From the NCBI GenBank assembly GCA_000226015.1, contig JH152947.1, positions 7,939-30,309 of the forward strand: DNA of 22,371 bases, read 5' to 3'. Shown one piece after another: positions 8,610-18,350 of this stretch. The notes beneath the pieces were generated by a model. That model saw only the letters and a program-made list of their open reading frames with translations, searched no databases and was not told the origin of the DNA. How positions within the stretch are numbered: the first letter of the stretch is position 1; each line of letters starts with the position of its first letter. The position numbers were made by a program, and so were the translations under genes. This stretch comes from Mnemiopsis leidyi. Its lineage: Eukaryota; Ctenophora; Tentaculata; Lobata; Bolinopsidae.

Positions 8610-8803
8610 GGGGGATTACAATGTTCACCGAAAGGACTGTTTAGCTAAACACATCCTACGCCCATCCTACCGCCAGGGAAGACAGCCTCCTGCCAGGAGG
8701 AAGCGATGGGTTGGGAAGGATGTTGTTATGAAGAGAATCGTCGGCAACTTTCACCTCTACGAGGACAGAGTGATAAAGTTCCTTGACGAGCTTGCTCACT
8801 TTT
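8610..8803 (+). other. Unexplained GC-richer open stretch
   Basis: A plus-strand frame is open from just after TAG at 8607 to TGA at about 8803, roughly 63 codons, in a patch clearly GC-richer than its surroundings. Its end reads KRIVGNFHLYEDRVIKFLDE, which looks protein-like, and its middle is rich in R, Q and P. The minus strand is also open over much of the same patch, so the coding strand is unsure. It contains CCTCCTGCCAGGAGG, a perfect odd palindrome. I recognise no family; it may be an exon or a fragment of a mobile element. Confidence 0.2.
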
Positions 8804-8869
8804 GAATTTGCGTATATAATTTTGTAACAATTATCAGTATGTGAAATTGGTTATATTCTATTGATTATT

Positions 8870-10122
8870 ATTTTGAGCCGTGATTATTACTATTATTGTC
8901 ATAAACTATGAACTTGATGTATTCTAGGCGACATGCATGTTATTTAATTAGCGTAGCATGCAATTAGGTCTCCCGACCTATAGCCCACCCTGTGGATCGC
9001 CCAACCTAGAGTCCACCCTGATTTGCAGTCACCTACCTAGAGTCCCCCTACCTTGAGTCCTATAACCGTGCTATGCTTTATTGCTTTAGAAATCACACAA
9101 TTATGTCACTTTAATAGCGTTCGATTTTCTTACCGCTACAAGGAACAAGCTGTTGCTATTAGCAGACTGCAGATGTTCACAATGGACACAATGATAGCCC
9201 CGTAGCGTAGACAATTGCATGGAGATTCATAGAGGATTTAACGCGTTAAGTGGACCTGTGTTTCCAGTACGGTCGCCTCCACATATTTGGTGTTATCATG
9301 GCCTAACTCCCCCTCCCACCTTTCTGATCAAGGTTGTACCCCCCCCCCCCCCATGGATCATAATTTAGGGAATTTTTGAAATAAATTGTGAAAATTCGAG
9401 AAAAAATTGGGATATTTTGGACAACATTTGATTACGTCATCATGGCCATGATAACTCCCTCCGCATTAGGAACCGACCGGATATCCGGCTGAATTTGCCG
9501 GATTTTAACCGGAAATACAATTTTTTAAATCAAAATTTTTTATGTAAAATTTATTCGAATCGAATTTTTTTCGAAAAAATTTGGAAAAAAATTTGAGAAA
9601 AATGAAATATCTTTTCAATTAAATGGAAAAAAATTTGAAAATAATTTTTTTATAAAATAATATCAAAAATTAACCAAAATTATAAGAATTCGAAAAAATA
9701 TCTATCATAAAAAGTAGTTGAAATAATTTTAAAAAATCAAAAATAATTTGTAAACAAAATTTGTTATTTAAAAAAATTTTGAAATTAATTATCATCTTTA
9801 AATCGAAAAATATATGGCGGAAAAATATGTCAAAAAATTATAAAAATCAATTTCCAAAAATTGATTTCAAAAAAATAATCAAGAAATTAAGAATTTATAA
9901 ATTAGGTCAAAATTAAGTCAGAAAATATTTAATTCTTAAAACTATTATATTCAAGTTAAGAAATAAGTTAAGTAAGACCAGTCCCACTAACTGGGATTAG
10001 TTACATTACTACATTTATGACCCATGATCAGTTACGGTCTTTTTCTATGTCAAATTTTAAGTTTCAAAAATTTATTATCGATCAAAAAACGGCCAAAATA
10101 GAATTTCCGGCCAAATCCGGCT
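8870..10122. repeat. Tandem duplication, copy 1 (1253 bp)
   Basis: From ATTTTGAGCCGTGATTATTA at 8870 to CCAAATCCGGCT at 10122. The next copy starts at once, at 10123, with the same phrase. The first half is moderately GC-rich, with a C-run of 14-15 at about 9337 and a CCGGATATCCGG palindrome near 9478. The second half (9520-9960) is extremely AT-rich, made of short AAAAATTT-type words. No coding frame is credible. The unit looks like a non-autonomous repeat or part of a larger satellite-like repeat. Confidence 0.85.
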
Positions 10123-11413
10123 ATTTTGAGCCGTGATTATTACTATTAATGTCATAAACTATGAACTTGATGTATTCTAGGCGACATGCATGTTATTTAA
10201 TTAGCGTAGCATGCAATTAGGTCTCCCGACCTATAGCCCATCCTGTGGATCGCCCAACCTAGAGTCCACCCTGATTTGCAGTCACCTACCTAGAGTCACC
10301 CTACCTTGAGTCCTATAACCGTGCTATGCTTTATTGCTTTAGAAATCGAACAATTATGTCACTTTAATAGCGTTCGATTTCCTAACCGCTACAAGGAGCA
10401 AGCTGTTGATATTAGCAGACACAATGGACACAATAGAAACCCACACCAGCAAGTTTCAGAAATTTCTATTGTGATAGCCCCGTAGCGTAGACAATTGCAT
10501 AGAGATTCATAGAGGATTAAACGCGTTAAGTGGACCTGTGTTTCCAGTACGGTCGCCTCCATATATTTGGTGTTATCATGGCCTCACTCCCCCTCCCATC
10601 TTTCTGATCAAGGTTGTACCCCCCCCCCTGGATCAAAATTTAGGGAATTTTTGAAATAAATTGTGAAAATTTCGGGAAAAAATTGGGATATTTTGGACAA
10701 CATTTGATTACGTCATCATGGCCATGATAACTCCCTCCGCATTAGGAACCGACCGGATATCCGGCTGAATTTGCCGGATTTTAACCGGAAATACAATTTT
10801 TTAAATCAAAATTTTTTATGTAAAATTTATTCGAATCGAATTTTTTTCGTAAAAAATTTGGAAAAAAATTTAGAGAAAAATGAAATTCAGATATCTTAGG
10901 GACGATTGTGGAGACTGAAGAGTGTCCCATTTAAAAGCTGGGTCAGGGTAGGTCCTTTCATTACGAGATTATATTTCTATTTATTGTTACTGTGCTTGCA
11001 AATTACAGTCATTGTTAAAGTATCTAGGGACTGTAACAACATTTTAACTCCATGATTTAAGTNNNNNNNNNNNTTGAAATTAATTATTATCTTTAAATCG
11101 AAAAATATATAGGCGGAAAAATGTCAAAAAATTATGAAAATCAATTTTTCAAAAATTGATTTCAAAAAAATAATCAAGAAATCAAAAATTTAAAAATTAG
11201 GTCAAAATTAAGTCAAAAATATTTAAATCATAAAACTATATTCAAGTTAAGAAATAAGTTAAGTAAGACCAGTCCCACTAACTGGGATTAGTTACATTAC
11301 TACATTTATGACCCATGATCAGTTACGGTCTTTTTCTATGTCAAATTTTAAGTTCCAAAAATTTATTATCGATCAAAAAACGACCAAAATAGAATTTCCG
11401 GCCAAATCCGGCT
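10123..11413. repeat. Tandem duplication, copy 2, with indels and a sequence gap
   Basis: It follows copy 1 at an offset of 1253 bp, with scattered substitutions. Differences are a 38-bp insertion at 10435-10472 and a shorter C-run. A replaced segment, 10886-11062, has no match in copy 1; it is followed by 11 N at 11063-11073. The match resumes at 11074 with TTGAAATTAATTAT, corresponding to 9779. The final phrase of copy 1, CCAAATCCGGCT, is again the end of copy 2. Confidence 0.85.
11063..11073. other. Assembly gap (11 N)
   Basis: Eleven unresolved bases lie inside the second copy of the 1.25-kb duplication, exactly where its alignment with copy 1 is broken. The flanking 10886-11062 segment may be joined wrongly or come from another allele. 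Confidence 0.95.
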
Positions 11414-11602
11414 ACCAAAATTTACCAAAAAACCCTTTCCCCCTAGATGATTACTTAATATGTGAACGAACCCTAACTGTCCGGAATCTGGTTTCAGCTT
11501 GTGGGAAAATGGTGTTGTGGGAAAATGGTGCGACAGAGTTTCTTTTGATGGTCGCTACCCTTTCGTAGAGATAAGTACATATACCACTACCACAGTGCAA
11601 CT

Positions 11603-11890
11603 AAGTCCAAACAAGACAGTATGCTGTCCTTAAATAAAGGTTAATCGTATGCTCATTCTTGTAACAATACAATAGTAGCAGCTTGCAAACAAGACAGTAT
11701 GCTGTCCCTAAATGGACGCTAATCGTATGCTCATTCTTGTAACAATACAATAGTAGCACCTTGCAAACAAGACAGCATGCTGTCCTTAAATGGACGCTAA
11801 TCGTACGCTCATTTGCATTCTTGTAGTTCAATATAATAGTAGCACCTTGCAAACAAGACAGCATGCCGTCCCTAAATGAACGCTAATATA
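11603..11890. repeat. 78-bp tandem repeat, about 3.6 copies
   Basis: ACAAGACAG starts at 11611, 11689, 11767 and 11853, giving units of 78, 78 and 86 bp. Each unit carries a full or one-base-off copy of the palindrome GACAGCATGCTGTC and the phrase AATAGTAGCACCTTGCAAAC. The minus-strand open frame over it only reflects the repeat. Confidence 0.85.
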
Positions 11891-13030
11891 GTTTAAAAGG
11901 GTACGACCTTGCTGGACAATATCATTTGATAATATATGATCTGGATATGGTAGCCAAGCTCTATGACTAAGCTTTAGTTTCTAGTACAAATTTAGTTTCT
12001 AGTACAAATTTAGGGGGAGGGGTCAGTCTGCCTCGATTTTGTGGTCATTTCTCGATCTCCAGGTTTTCATAGCCATGAATATCTGTTAAATACACAGGCG
12101 GCGCCAAATTTACTTCGCTTGCAGCCCTTAGTCACATGTTTGTGAATCCTGCTTTTCATAACAATGAAACGGTTAACCGTCACGACATATGACCTGGAGC
12201 TATTACGAAGGTTGAGAAACGATTAACTAACACCATACCAATTCTCTATTAAAAGTCGAGCTCTTAGCACATGCAGTACTAGTACTTCACCGTGACGCTA
12301 ATGTTACCAGGCCGGAATCGCTGGAGCATTGGGCAGCCTAAGCTAAGGGGTCGTTCACATATTTTAGCTAAGCGCTTTATAACATTCACAATAGACTGCG
12401 TGTGTTGCACGACTGTAAGGCCGCTAGGTGCTAGTATCAGTAGATCTGAGTATTTGTAGAAATTTTCTCTTTATCGACTACATTTTATTATTTTATTTAT
12501 TATTTTATTTATTAGAACCGCAGAGTGTTTCTCTTGACACAATATTAGCAGTCACTTTAATGATCTTATTTTCAAAACTTGATTCCTTCTTGATCGTCAA
12601 TAAAATTCAAATCCAACTATTCATTCTTTCCTGTATCTTGCCATTTGCTGACTCAAGATATTTTAAATGAACAATAAAAATAATTTCATTAATAATTTGC
12701 GCCCTCAGCGAGGAATTTTTAAGTCGTGCATCGATCGGCTGCATTGATTCGGGCGTCTGTACAATGAAAAATGACCGAAACTACGTCAGGTATTAGTGGT
12801 TTGCGTATTTAGATTCCTCATTTCGCGAATTAGCCGCAATTCTTGTTTTATTTCTAATATTTAACTTTAAAATTTCGCAATCAAATAGGAGAAAAAAAGT
12901 TGATAGATTAGTTGTAATTTCAAATATCTTTTTTTGTGGAATATCTTTTGGTTTCTCTTCTCCCAGCTAGACAAAAACGCGGCGTTTTTAAAAAAACGCG
13001 TTGTTAACGCCGGAAACCTTCTATTAAGAT
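11891..13030. other. Intergenic stretch before the modular secreted gene
   Basis: No supported gene. Minor features are TTTAGTTTCTAGTACAAA in two copies at about 11975-12008 and a TTATTTTATTTA tract near 12487. A palindrome AAAAACGC-G-GCGTTTTT lies at 12973-12989 and continues into an overlapping second palindrome up to about 13000, some 50-75 bp before the first exon. Confidence 0.5.
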
Positions 13031-13056
13031 TTTATTTCTATTTCAGGCTCGGCATC
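13030..13056 (+). promoter_or_regulatory. Candidate trans-splice or 5'UTR splice acceptor
   Basis: TTTTATTTCTATTTCAG ends at 13046, followed by GCTCGGCATC and the ATG at 13057. It is the third case in this window of a strong acceptor 4-10 bases before a signal-peptide start codon. Confidence 0.5.
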
Positions 13057-15442
13057 ATGATTGTTTTGATCAGTATGTTGATATTTCAAGGAATCCTAGC
13101 CCACGGAGGTTAGTAACGCATCTTACTACACATTATAATAATAATAGGTAATATTATTGAAATGCCTCATAAATAATGTTACAGTTTGCATTGACAACAG
13201 AATTTAGACAGCTGGTTATTGAACAATGATTTTCCTCTGTTGTGCGAATACATATGTGGTCCCTGCTCCAATAACATACCCCTGTTATGCTACACTGCGT
13301 TCCAATCAATAAAAATTAGTGGAGCGCAGTTAAACTAGGGATCTACTTCTAGTTAATCTGGTAAACAGCTCACTTTGTTTTCGACACAGAGCAAAAAACG
13401 TCACATCACCCTCCCCTTAGTTTGGCCGCCCACGTCGGCGGCCAAACTAAGGGGAGGGTGATGTGTATGCTAGTCAGTCGAAATAAAAAACAAATTTTAA
13501 TATCGGTATCACAAAGTTTTTCCTGAACACTAATTTTTAGTAACAGTAATATATATTTCACTAAACACAGAACAGAAACAAGAATATCTATTACATCTTA
13601 GCAACCATTCGTTTCAGATTGGAAACCAGCGGTTGTGGAAACTAAATATTGGCTCGATGAAGATCTGCGAGACACACCTCTGCAAATTAAAACAAACAGT
13701 TCCACTGGAAGTGGTGATGAAATGAATGTGATCTTCTTTGATTCATTAGGGGGTATATCGGGGGTGGTTATTTTGAATTTCAATGAACAGATTGAGTACA
13801 AACTCCCATTTTGCACATTCGACCCAAAACCGCTGAGTAACGTTCCATTAGAGGAAAACAAAATCTGGACCATACAGAGAACAACTGATGGGATAAAAAT
13901 CGAGTGCAACGAACAAATTGTTCTTGACTACAACGTTGAACACTGTCCTAATGGTGAAAGATGGGTTTATAACAGGGTCACGGCATATATAGTATTTGTA
14001 GAAGCCGATACTGCTACGGATTACTTTCGCCCAAAAGGTTGTGACCCTTGAATTTTGAATAAATCACGATTTAGATTTTGGTTAAATCCTTATAGCAAAA
14101 AGTTTGTACCTACGGCAATGCAGAAATTGTGTATCTATTTCGATAAACCACAAATCCAAGATAATTTTTTATTGGACAACGACACGTAAACTAATTATTT
14201 CAGAGCCTTGCTTGCCTGGAACATACGAATCAGCCGACAAGATCACGTGCGAAAAGTGTGGTGAAGGCAGTATCAGTACCGAGAATGATGCTGCTTTCTG
14301 TACCCCGTGTAGTCTCGGTTATCAGTCTAACGGCGATAAAACTCTGTGTGGTGAGAAGACTATATACCACTAATTTCGATTTTTCTGGAATAGTTCCTCA
14401 AAACTACAGAAAACACAAACTTATCACTGATTGTCTGATCAGGAGAAGATAAATTTGATCTGAGCTCATTGAAGTTTGAAAAGTAAATATAAGCTCCAAA
14501 TCACTTCAGTCGTGTGCAAAGCCGGAACGTATAGAGATCGTACAGTAACAAGCTGTACCACGTGCCCGGAAAACTCGATAACAGACCAAGATGGAGCTGT
14601 TTCCTGTTCAAGCTGTATAGCAGGACTGTTTTCCAACCTGAACAGAACTTCCTGTGGTGGGTGCAGTGTTTTTCTATGATGTTAAACTTGTATCTTATAG
14701 GTAATGATTGTAGTGGATGCAGATCTGTAGAGTAAAGCAGTAAGGGTGATGTTATCGCATTGAGTTCCACTTGAAACAACTCCAGAACAAACTATAGCTG
14801 TAATTTCCACCTTTATTCCGAAAAGCGCCTCAGTTAATCGCGAATAACCATTTAATCGGTCGCAGTCTAATTTCTAAATAATGGGAGCAACAGTAATGCA
14901 TACATAATACAAAGAATAAACATGTTCCACAGTTTCGTGCGATAGTTTGCCTGAGAGCTGGACGGCGATGACTGCAGAGACAGAGCTTCCAGTCCCACAA
15001 GGGAGTGAGGTGTATCTGGGGTGCGAGACCGGACACACCCTGACCGGAGATGAAGCGGTCACGTGTAAGCAGGGATCTGAGTTCTCTTATACACACAACC
15101 CCGCTTGTCAGATAGGTTTGAAAAGCACAAAAAGATTTTTTGTTAACATTTAACTAGTAGGATTTGATCAGGCTTCAATGTTTTATAAAAGTGATCGCAA
15201 TGCGACAGAAACAGGTTGATTAGACTTCCAACATAACATACCTAACGTGTATTCACCATCCCCATTAGACAAATGCAACAATCTGCCGGATGGAGAAAAC
15301 CTCAGAACAACAGTGAACTTTCCAGTGTCCTACAACACCCCTGTAACAGTGACCTGTAATGTGGGGTATTCTCCGGAGGGCGAACACGTAATAACCTGTG
15401 TTAAAGGAGAGGAATTCCAGGGTCGACTACCATCTTGTAAAT
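13057..15442 (+). CDS. Secreted modular protein: novel domain, 2x GCC2/GCC3, 2x sushi (3' incomplete)
   Basis: Six exons join in phase 1 throughout. 13057-13108 is a signal peptide, MIVLISMLIFQGILAHG. 13618-14037 is a domain of about 140 residues (DWKPAVVETKYWLDED to ADTATDYFRPK). 14204-14350 and 14510-14656 are two ephrin-receptor-like GCC2/GCC3 modules, PCLPGTY and CKAGTYRD types, with C-x2-C pairs. 14933-15115 and 15269-15442 are two CCP/sushi modules with four cysteines each (SCDS, LGCET, VTCKQ, PACQ; DKCNN, VTCNV, ITCVK, PSCK). The last donor is a perfect GTAAGT at 15443, so more exons must follow, but none was found in the remaining 7 kb. Donors after 14037 (GTTGTG) and 15115 (GTTTGA) are weak. 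CCP modules are typical of complement-like and adhesion proteins; a role in recognition is inference. The 140-residue domain has WTIQRTTDGIKIECN and ERWVYN near its end, and I cannot name it. Confidence 0.8.
13294..13330. repeat. Short inverted repeat in the first intron
   Basis: ACTGCGTTCC at 13294-13303 pairs with GGAGCGCAGT at 13321-13330 at nine of ten positions around a 17-nt loop. It lies in the intron between the signal-peptide exon and the next exon, about 70 bp before the longer palindrome. Confidence 0.5.
13402..13465. repeat. Perfect 29-bp palindrome with six-base loop
   Basis: Arms 13402-13430 and 13437-13465 are exactly complementary over 29 bp (CACATCACCCTCCCCTTAG to GGCCGCC). 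The loop is CACGTC. It sits in the first intron of the modular secreted gene. Perfect arms this long, in AT-rich DNA, point to a recent insertion of a palindromic element or a fold-back formed by template switching. Confidence 0.95.
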
Positions 15443-15582
15443 GTAAGTCGGCAGTAGATTCCGACATATAAAGGACGTGTTCAATGTTCATGTACCCCCA
15501 TATACCCCCATGTAACTAATCCTGCACTTCCGGCAACCTAACATCCCATAGCGCTTAAGCCCTAACCTATCTCTTGTCAGAC

Positions 15583-15653
15583 GTTGCCTGACCTGCTGCC
15601 GCGAAGCGGCAGCCCCCGCGCGCGGCAGCGAAGCTGCCGCAACGCAAGGCAAC
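15583..15653. repeat. Nested stem-loops with two GCGAAGC mini-hairpins
   Basis: An outer seven-pair stem (15583-15589 with 15647-15653) encloses two perfect eight-pair hairpins. They are 15595-15602 with 15606-15613, and 15622-15629 with 15633-15640, both with a GAA loop. Each hairpin tip is GCGAAGC, known in DNA chemistry as an unusually stable mini-hairpin. The four arms are interchangeable (order A, A', A', A), so a longer fold is also possible. The element is strongly GC-rich in AT-rich surroundings and is flanked by two copies of AACCTATCTC. Confidence 0.9.
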
Positions 15654-15924
15654 CTATCTCCTGAAAGTAGAAGATGCCCTGAACCTAACCATATCCCTGA
15701 CCAATGCCATTACCCGCGGCCACGCCACCGAGCGCTTGCCACGGAGGCTGCCGCTTTACATCTAGGAAGGCGAGTTGACATGCTTACTTTAACTTAACGA
15801 TAGATATCTCCTATCGGAAAAACAGGAGGATATAATGAAATACTCAATACTAAAAAGGATTCGCTCGTATAAATTTTTGACGGGGCCCGGTATTGTCGAG
15901 GTGATACCAGACAAGCGAGGGTTA

Positions 15925-16010
15925 TATCGACATTTTCAAACACGAGGCTTGCCAAGTTTTGAAAATGTCGATACCTTAGGACAGGGGGTGTGATAAATGC
16001 TTTATCACAC
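15925..16010. repeat. Two adjacent perfect hairpins
   Basis: TATCGACATTTTCAAA at 15925-15940 is exactly complementary to 15958-15973 (16 bp, 17-nt loop). Fifteen bases later GTGTGATAAA at 15988-15997 pairs exactly with 16001-16010 (10 bp, loop TGC). The phrase GGGGGTGTGATA at 15984-15995 links it to other palindromes in the region. Confidence 0.85.
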
Positions 16011-16968
16011 TTTAAAAGCAGCCAAATTTGGGGAAAGCAAAATTTGATAAAATTATGGCAATTGCAACTGACTCAATTAAAGTTAAACATTCCCAAGACA
16101 TTTCTTCAAGATTCCGACTTACTGGCCTTGCATTTTAAGTGGGACAAAGAATCGAAAATGTTGCCCGTAGTACTGAAAAAGAAATGGCCAACAAAATGAC
16201 CTCGACCAAAATAATACATGGTCAAATCAGTCACCATATTAAAAGACGATCATTACATCGGCAAATTCACTTTTGTATCGAAAGGCCAAGAAATGTTGCC
16301 CGTAATACAGCTAAACAATCTGCTATCGACAACTACAACTATACAAAAGTAATCACGATTCAACTTCAAGTTCGCACTACTTATCAATGGGCTAAATGCT
16401 GACGAAGCCGCGCAATTTGCTTTGCATTAGAGGTGAAGGGGGTGTGATATGACTTTTTATACAATTTCCGTACCCCCTCAATACAAGGACTCGCGTGTTG
16501 CTACAAATGGTTAAACAAAGACTGGAAACTGCTAATGGGGAGTGGCAACGTGGTTCATGATCTCACACGGTTAAACTAATGAAAATGTACTGATAGCGGC
16601 CAGAATACAGATAAGATGTAATTTGTTATGATAGGTAATTAACTAATTAACCGAAAACTTGCACTATTTTACTCTGACAGAAAGGTGATGCAAAGCTGAC
16701 AATCACATTGGCAATCGGCATTGTATTGATAAAAATTGAGAAATTGGTCAAACTTAAAGCCTTGATGCATGGAATTGCACAACACCCTGTCGATGCCGGT
16801 CACAAGATAGTATGCCGTCAATGTATACCTCCACTTAAGAACGTTCAACGCGAGCGACCATTGCACTTGTCGTACTGTAATCTCAGTCAAGTGAATTGGT
16901 TATCTAATTCTCATTGTGCTGAAAGGCAGACATATGACATTCTGACTATGCCAGACTTTGGTATCTTT

Positions 16969-17017
16969 CCCCTCTCAGACCGGCTGGCTTTTGCCAGTCC
17001 GTTCGATGTGAGAGGGG
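16969..17017. repeat. Compound hairpin followed by ATGTGATA
   Basis: CCCCTCTCA (16969-16977) pairs exactly with 17009-17017. Inside, CTGGC (16984-16988) pairs with GCCAG (16993-16997), extended by CGG/CCG with a single bulged base. The right arm is followed by ATGTGATATC, like the GGGGGTGTGATA phrases near 15984 and 16439. Confidence 0.7.
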
Positions 17018-17677
17018 ATGTGATATCAATTTTACTTGTCGTCGAAATTTGGCTCCAAAATGTGATAATGCGTTTTTTCCAAAACCTGTATGATATGAAA
17101 AGCGTCAATCAACCTTAGCTTTCACTGCTTCTTTTGTATTGATTCACTCAGCAGTTGATAATAGTAGTTGTGAGACTTATCAATAACGAGAAACAAATCA
17201 GTCACACTTCAAAATGTTGTGTATATTCTATGCAATTTTTGTGACTTTTTAAGGTGTCGAAAGCCTACGACCACTTAATCAATCAAGTCCAAAAAACACA
17301 ACATAAGATCAAGAACAAGAAGAACTGGACAGTTGTCACTGCTTGTAGTTTAACTGACTTTCTTTCCCGACTGACTGACTATACATTTTCCTCCTTCTTC
17401 TACATCGGTTTCTAAGATAAGTTGATTTTGCCTATATTTAATATTATATATTTTGTTTATTTAGATTACCTAAAGCTAATTTCATAAAAAGGACGACAAA
17501 TCGTAAAACTGAATTGCTGGAGAATGTATAATCTTGGCAGAACAACATCTTGCAAAATAATAAATGTTGCGTTTTATAGGAACCCCTAAAGTTTAGAACT
17601 TTCGATTTGGACATAAACTGTGCCCGGGTGCAAAGAGTTCCCCATTCCCACAAAAGCGGCAGTTTGAATGGGTACAC

Positions 17678-17756
17678 GCACGGAATTCCGAATTTGACGG
17701 AATTCCGACAAACACAATTCCTAAATTAGGAATTCAGTGCAGTCGGAATTCCGTGC
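17678..17756. repeat. 79-bp element with GGAATTCC inverted ends
   Basis: GCACGGAATTCCGA at 17678-17691 is exactly complementary to 17743-17756. GGAATTCC also recurs at 17699-17706, and the palindrome AATTCCTA-AAT-TAGGAATT sits at 17716-17734. Every arm therefore contains a self-complementary core. It looks like a short fold-back element. Confidence 0.8.
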
Positions 17757-18002
17757 AGGTTGCGCACGGCATTTCGACTCGGGGCTCACATTTTCATTTG
17801 ATATTGGTGTTCTGAGTTGCATGATGGGTGGGTTCTTGAGGTGATGGCTCACATGATCCTGGAGTGAGCAGTGATGATAGCCATTACGGAGAATGTACAG
17901 CAAGCGCACCCACCTGACATTTTATCGATTCAAATGAAGTTCTGACTAAGTCAGACAAGTCGGGGGGGAGGTTGCACGTGCCGTACAATTTAATCGTAAA
18001 AT

Positions 18003-18146
18003 ATGTATTATAAGGAAGGTGAGCTGTTAAGGTTATAGTATTTAGACAGAATCCTGATGAATACAATGAAAAGCTTTGATTCGAAATCACATTTCAATCC
18101 ACTTTTAATACTGTAACCTTACCACCTCACCTTCCTTTTTATACAT
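18003..18146. mobile_element. MITE-like element, 144 bp with about 42-bp inverted ends
   Basis: The left end 18003-18044 and the right end 18105-18146 are complementary at roughly 85% of positions (ATGTAT, then AAGGAAGGTGAG, TAAGGTTA and AGTATT). The inner 60 bp is unique. There is no coding capacity. No target-site duplication is obvious. The structure is that of a non-autonomous DNA transposon. Confidence 0.65.
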
Positions 18147-18350
18147 CTAACACTGCTCACGCGAAATAATCAAAACGCCTAACAACATGTTCTTTTACTC
18201 AAAAGAAGAAAGTTATCGTTTAATACGAAATAGGGACAAATATATAAATTAAATAGTCTGCCAGGCTTACAAATGTATGCAAATCAACTACAGGCTGGAG
18301 GCTCTCACTTCTCATGAATAGCAATGTTACTTTCAGTTCCACGAATATTA

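Noticed and set aside
13402-13473. Helitron 3' terminus (hairpin followed by CTAG and T)
   Set aside because: CTAG-T does follow at 13470, but the hairpin is far longer and closer to CTAG than usual, and no matching 5' TC end or helicase could be found.
15583-15653. tRNA-like cloverleaf
   Set aside because: Stems and loops do not match tRNA dimensions, and there are no A-box or B-box sequences.
15540-15720. Interstitial telomere repeat, from CCCTAACC-like words
   Set aside because: The words are isolated and degenerate, not a tandem hexamer array.
16708-17118. 136-residue open frame
   Set aside because: It crosses the compound hairpin at 16969-17017, has no recognisable domain, and its composition is not clearly coding.
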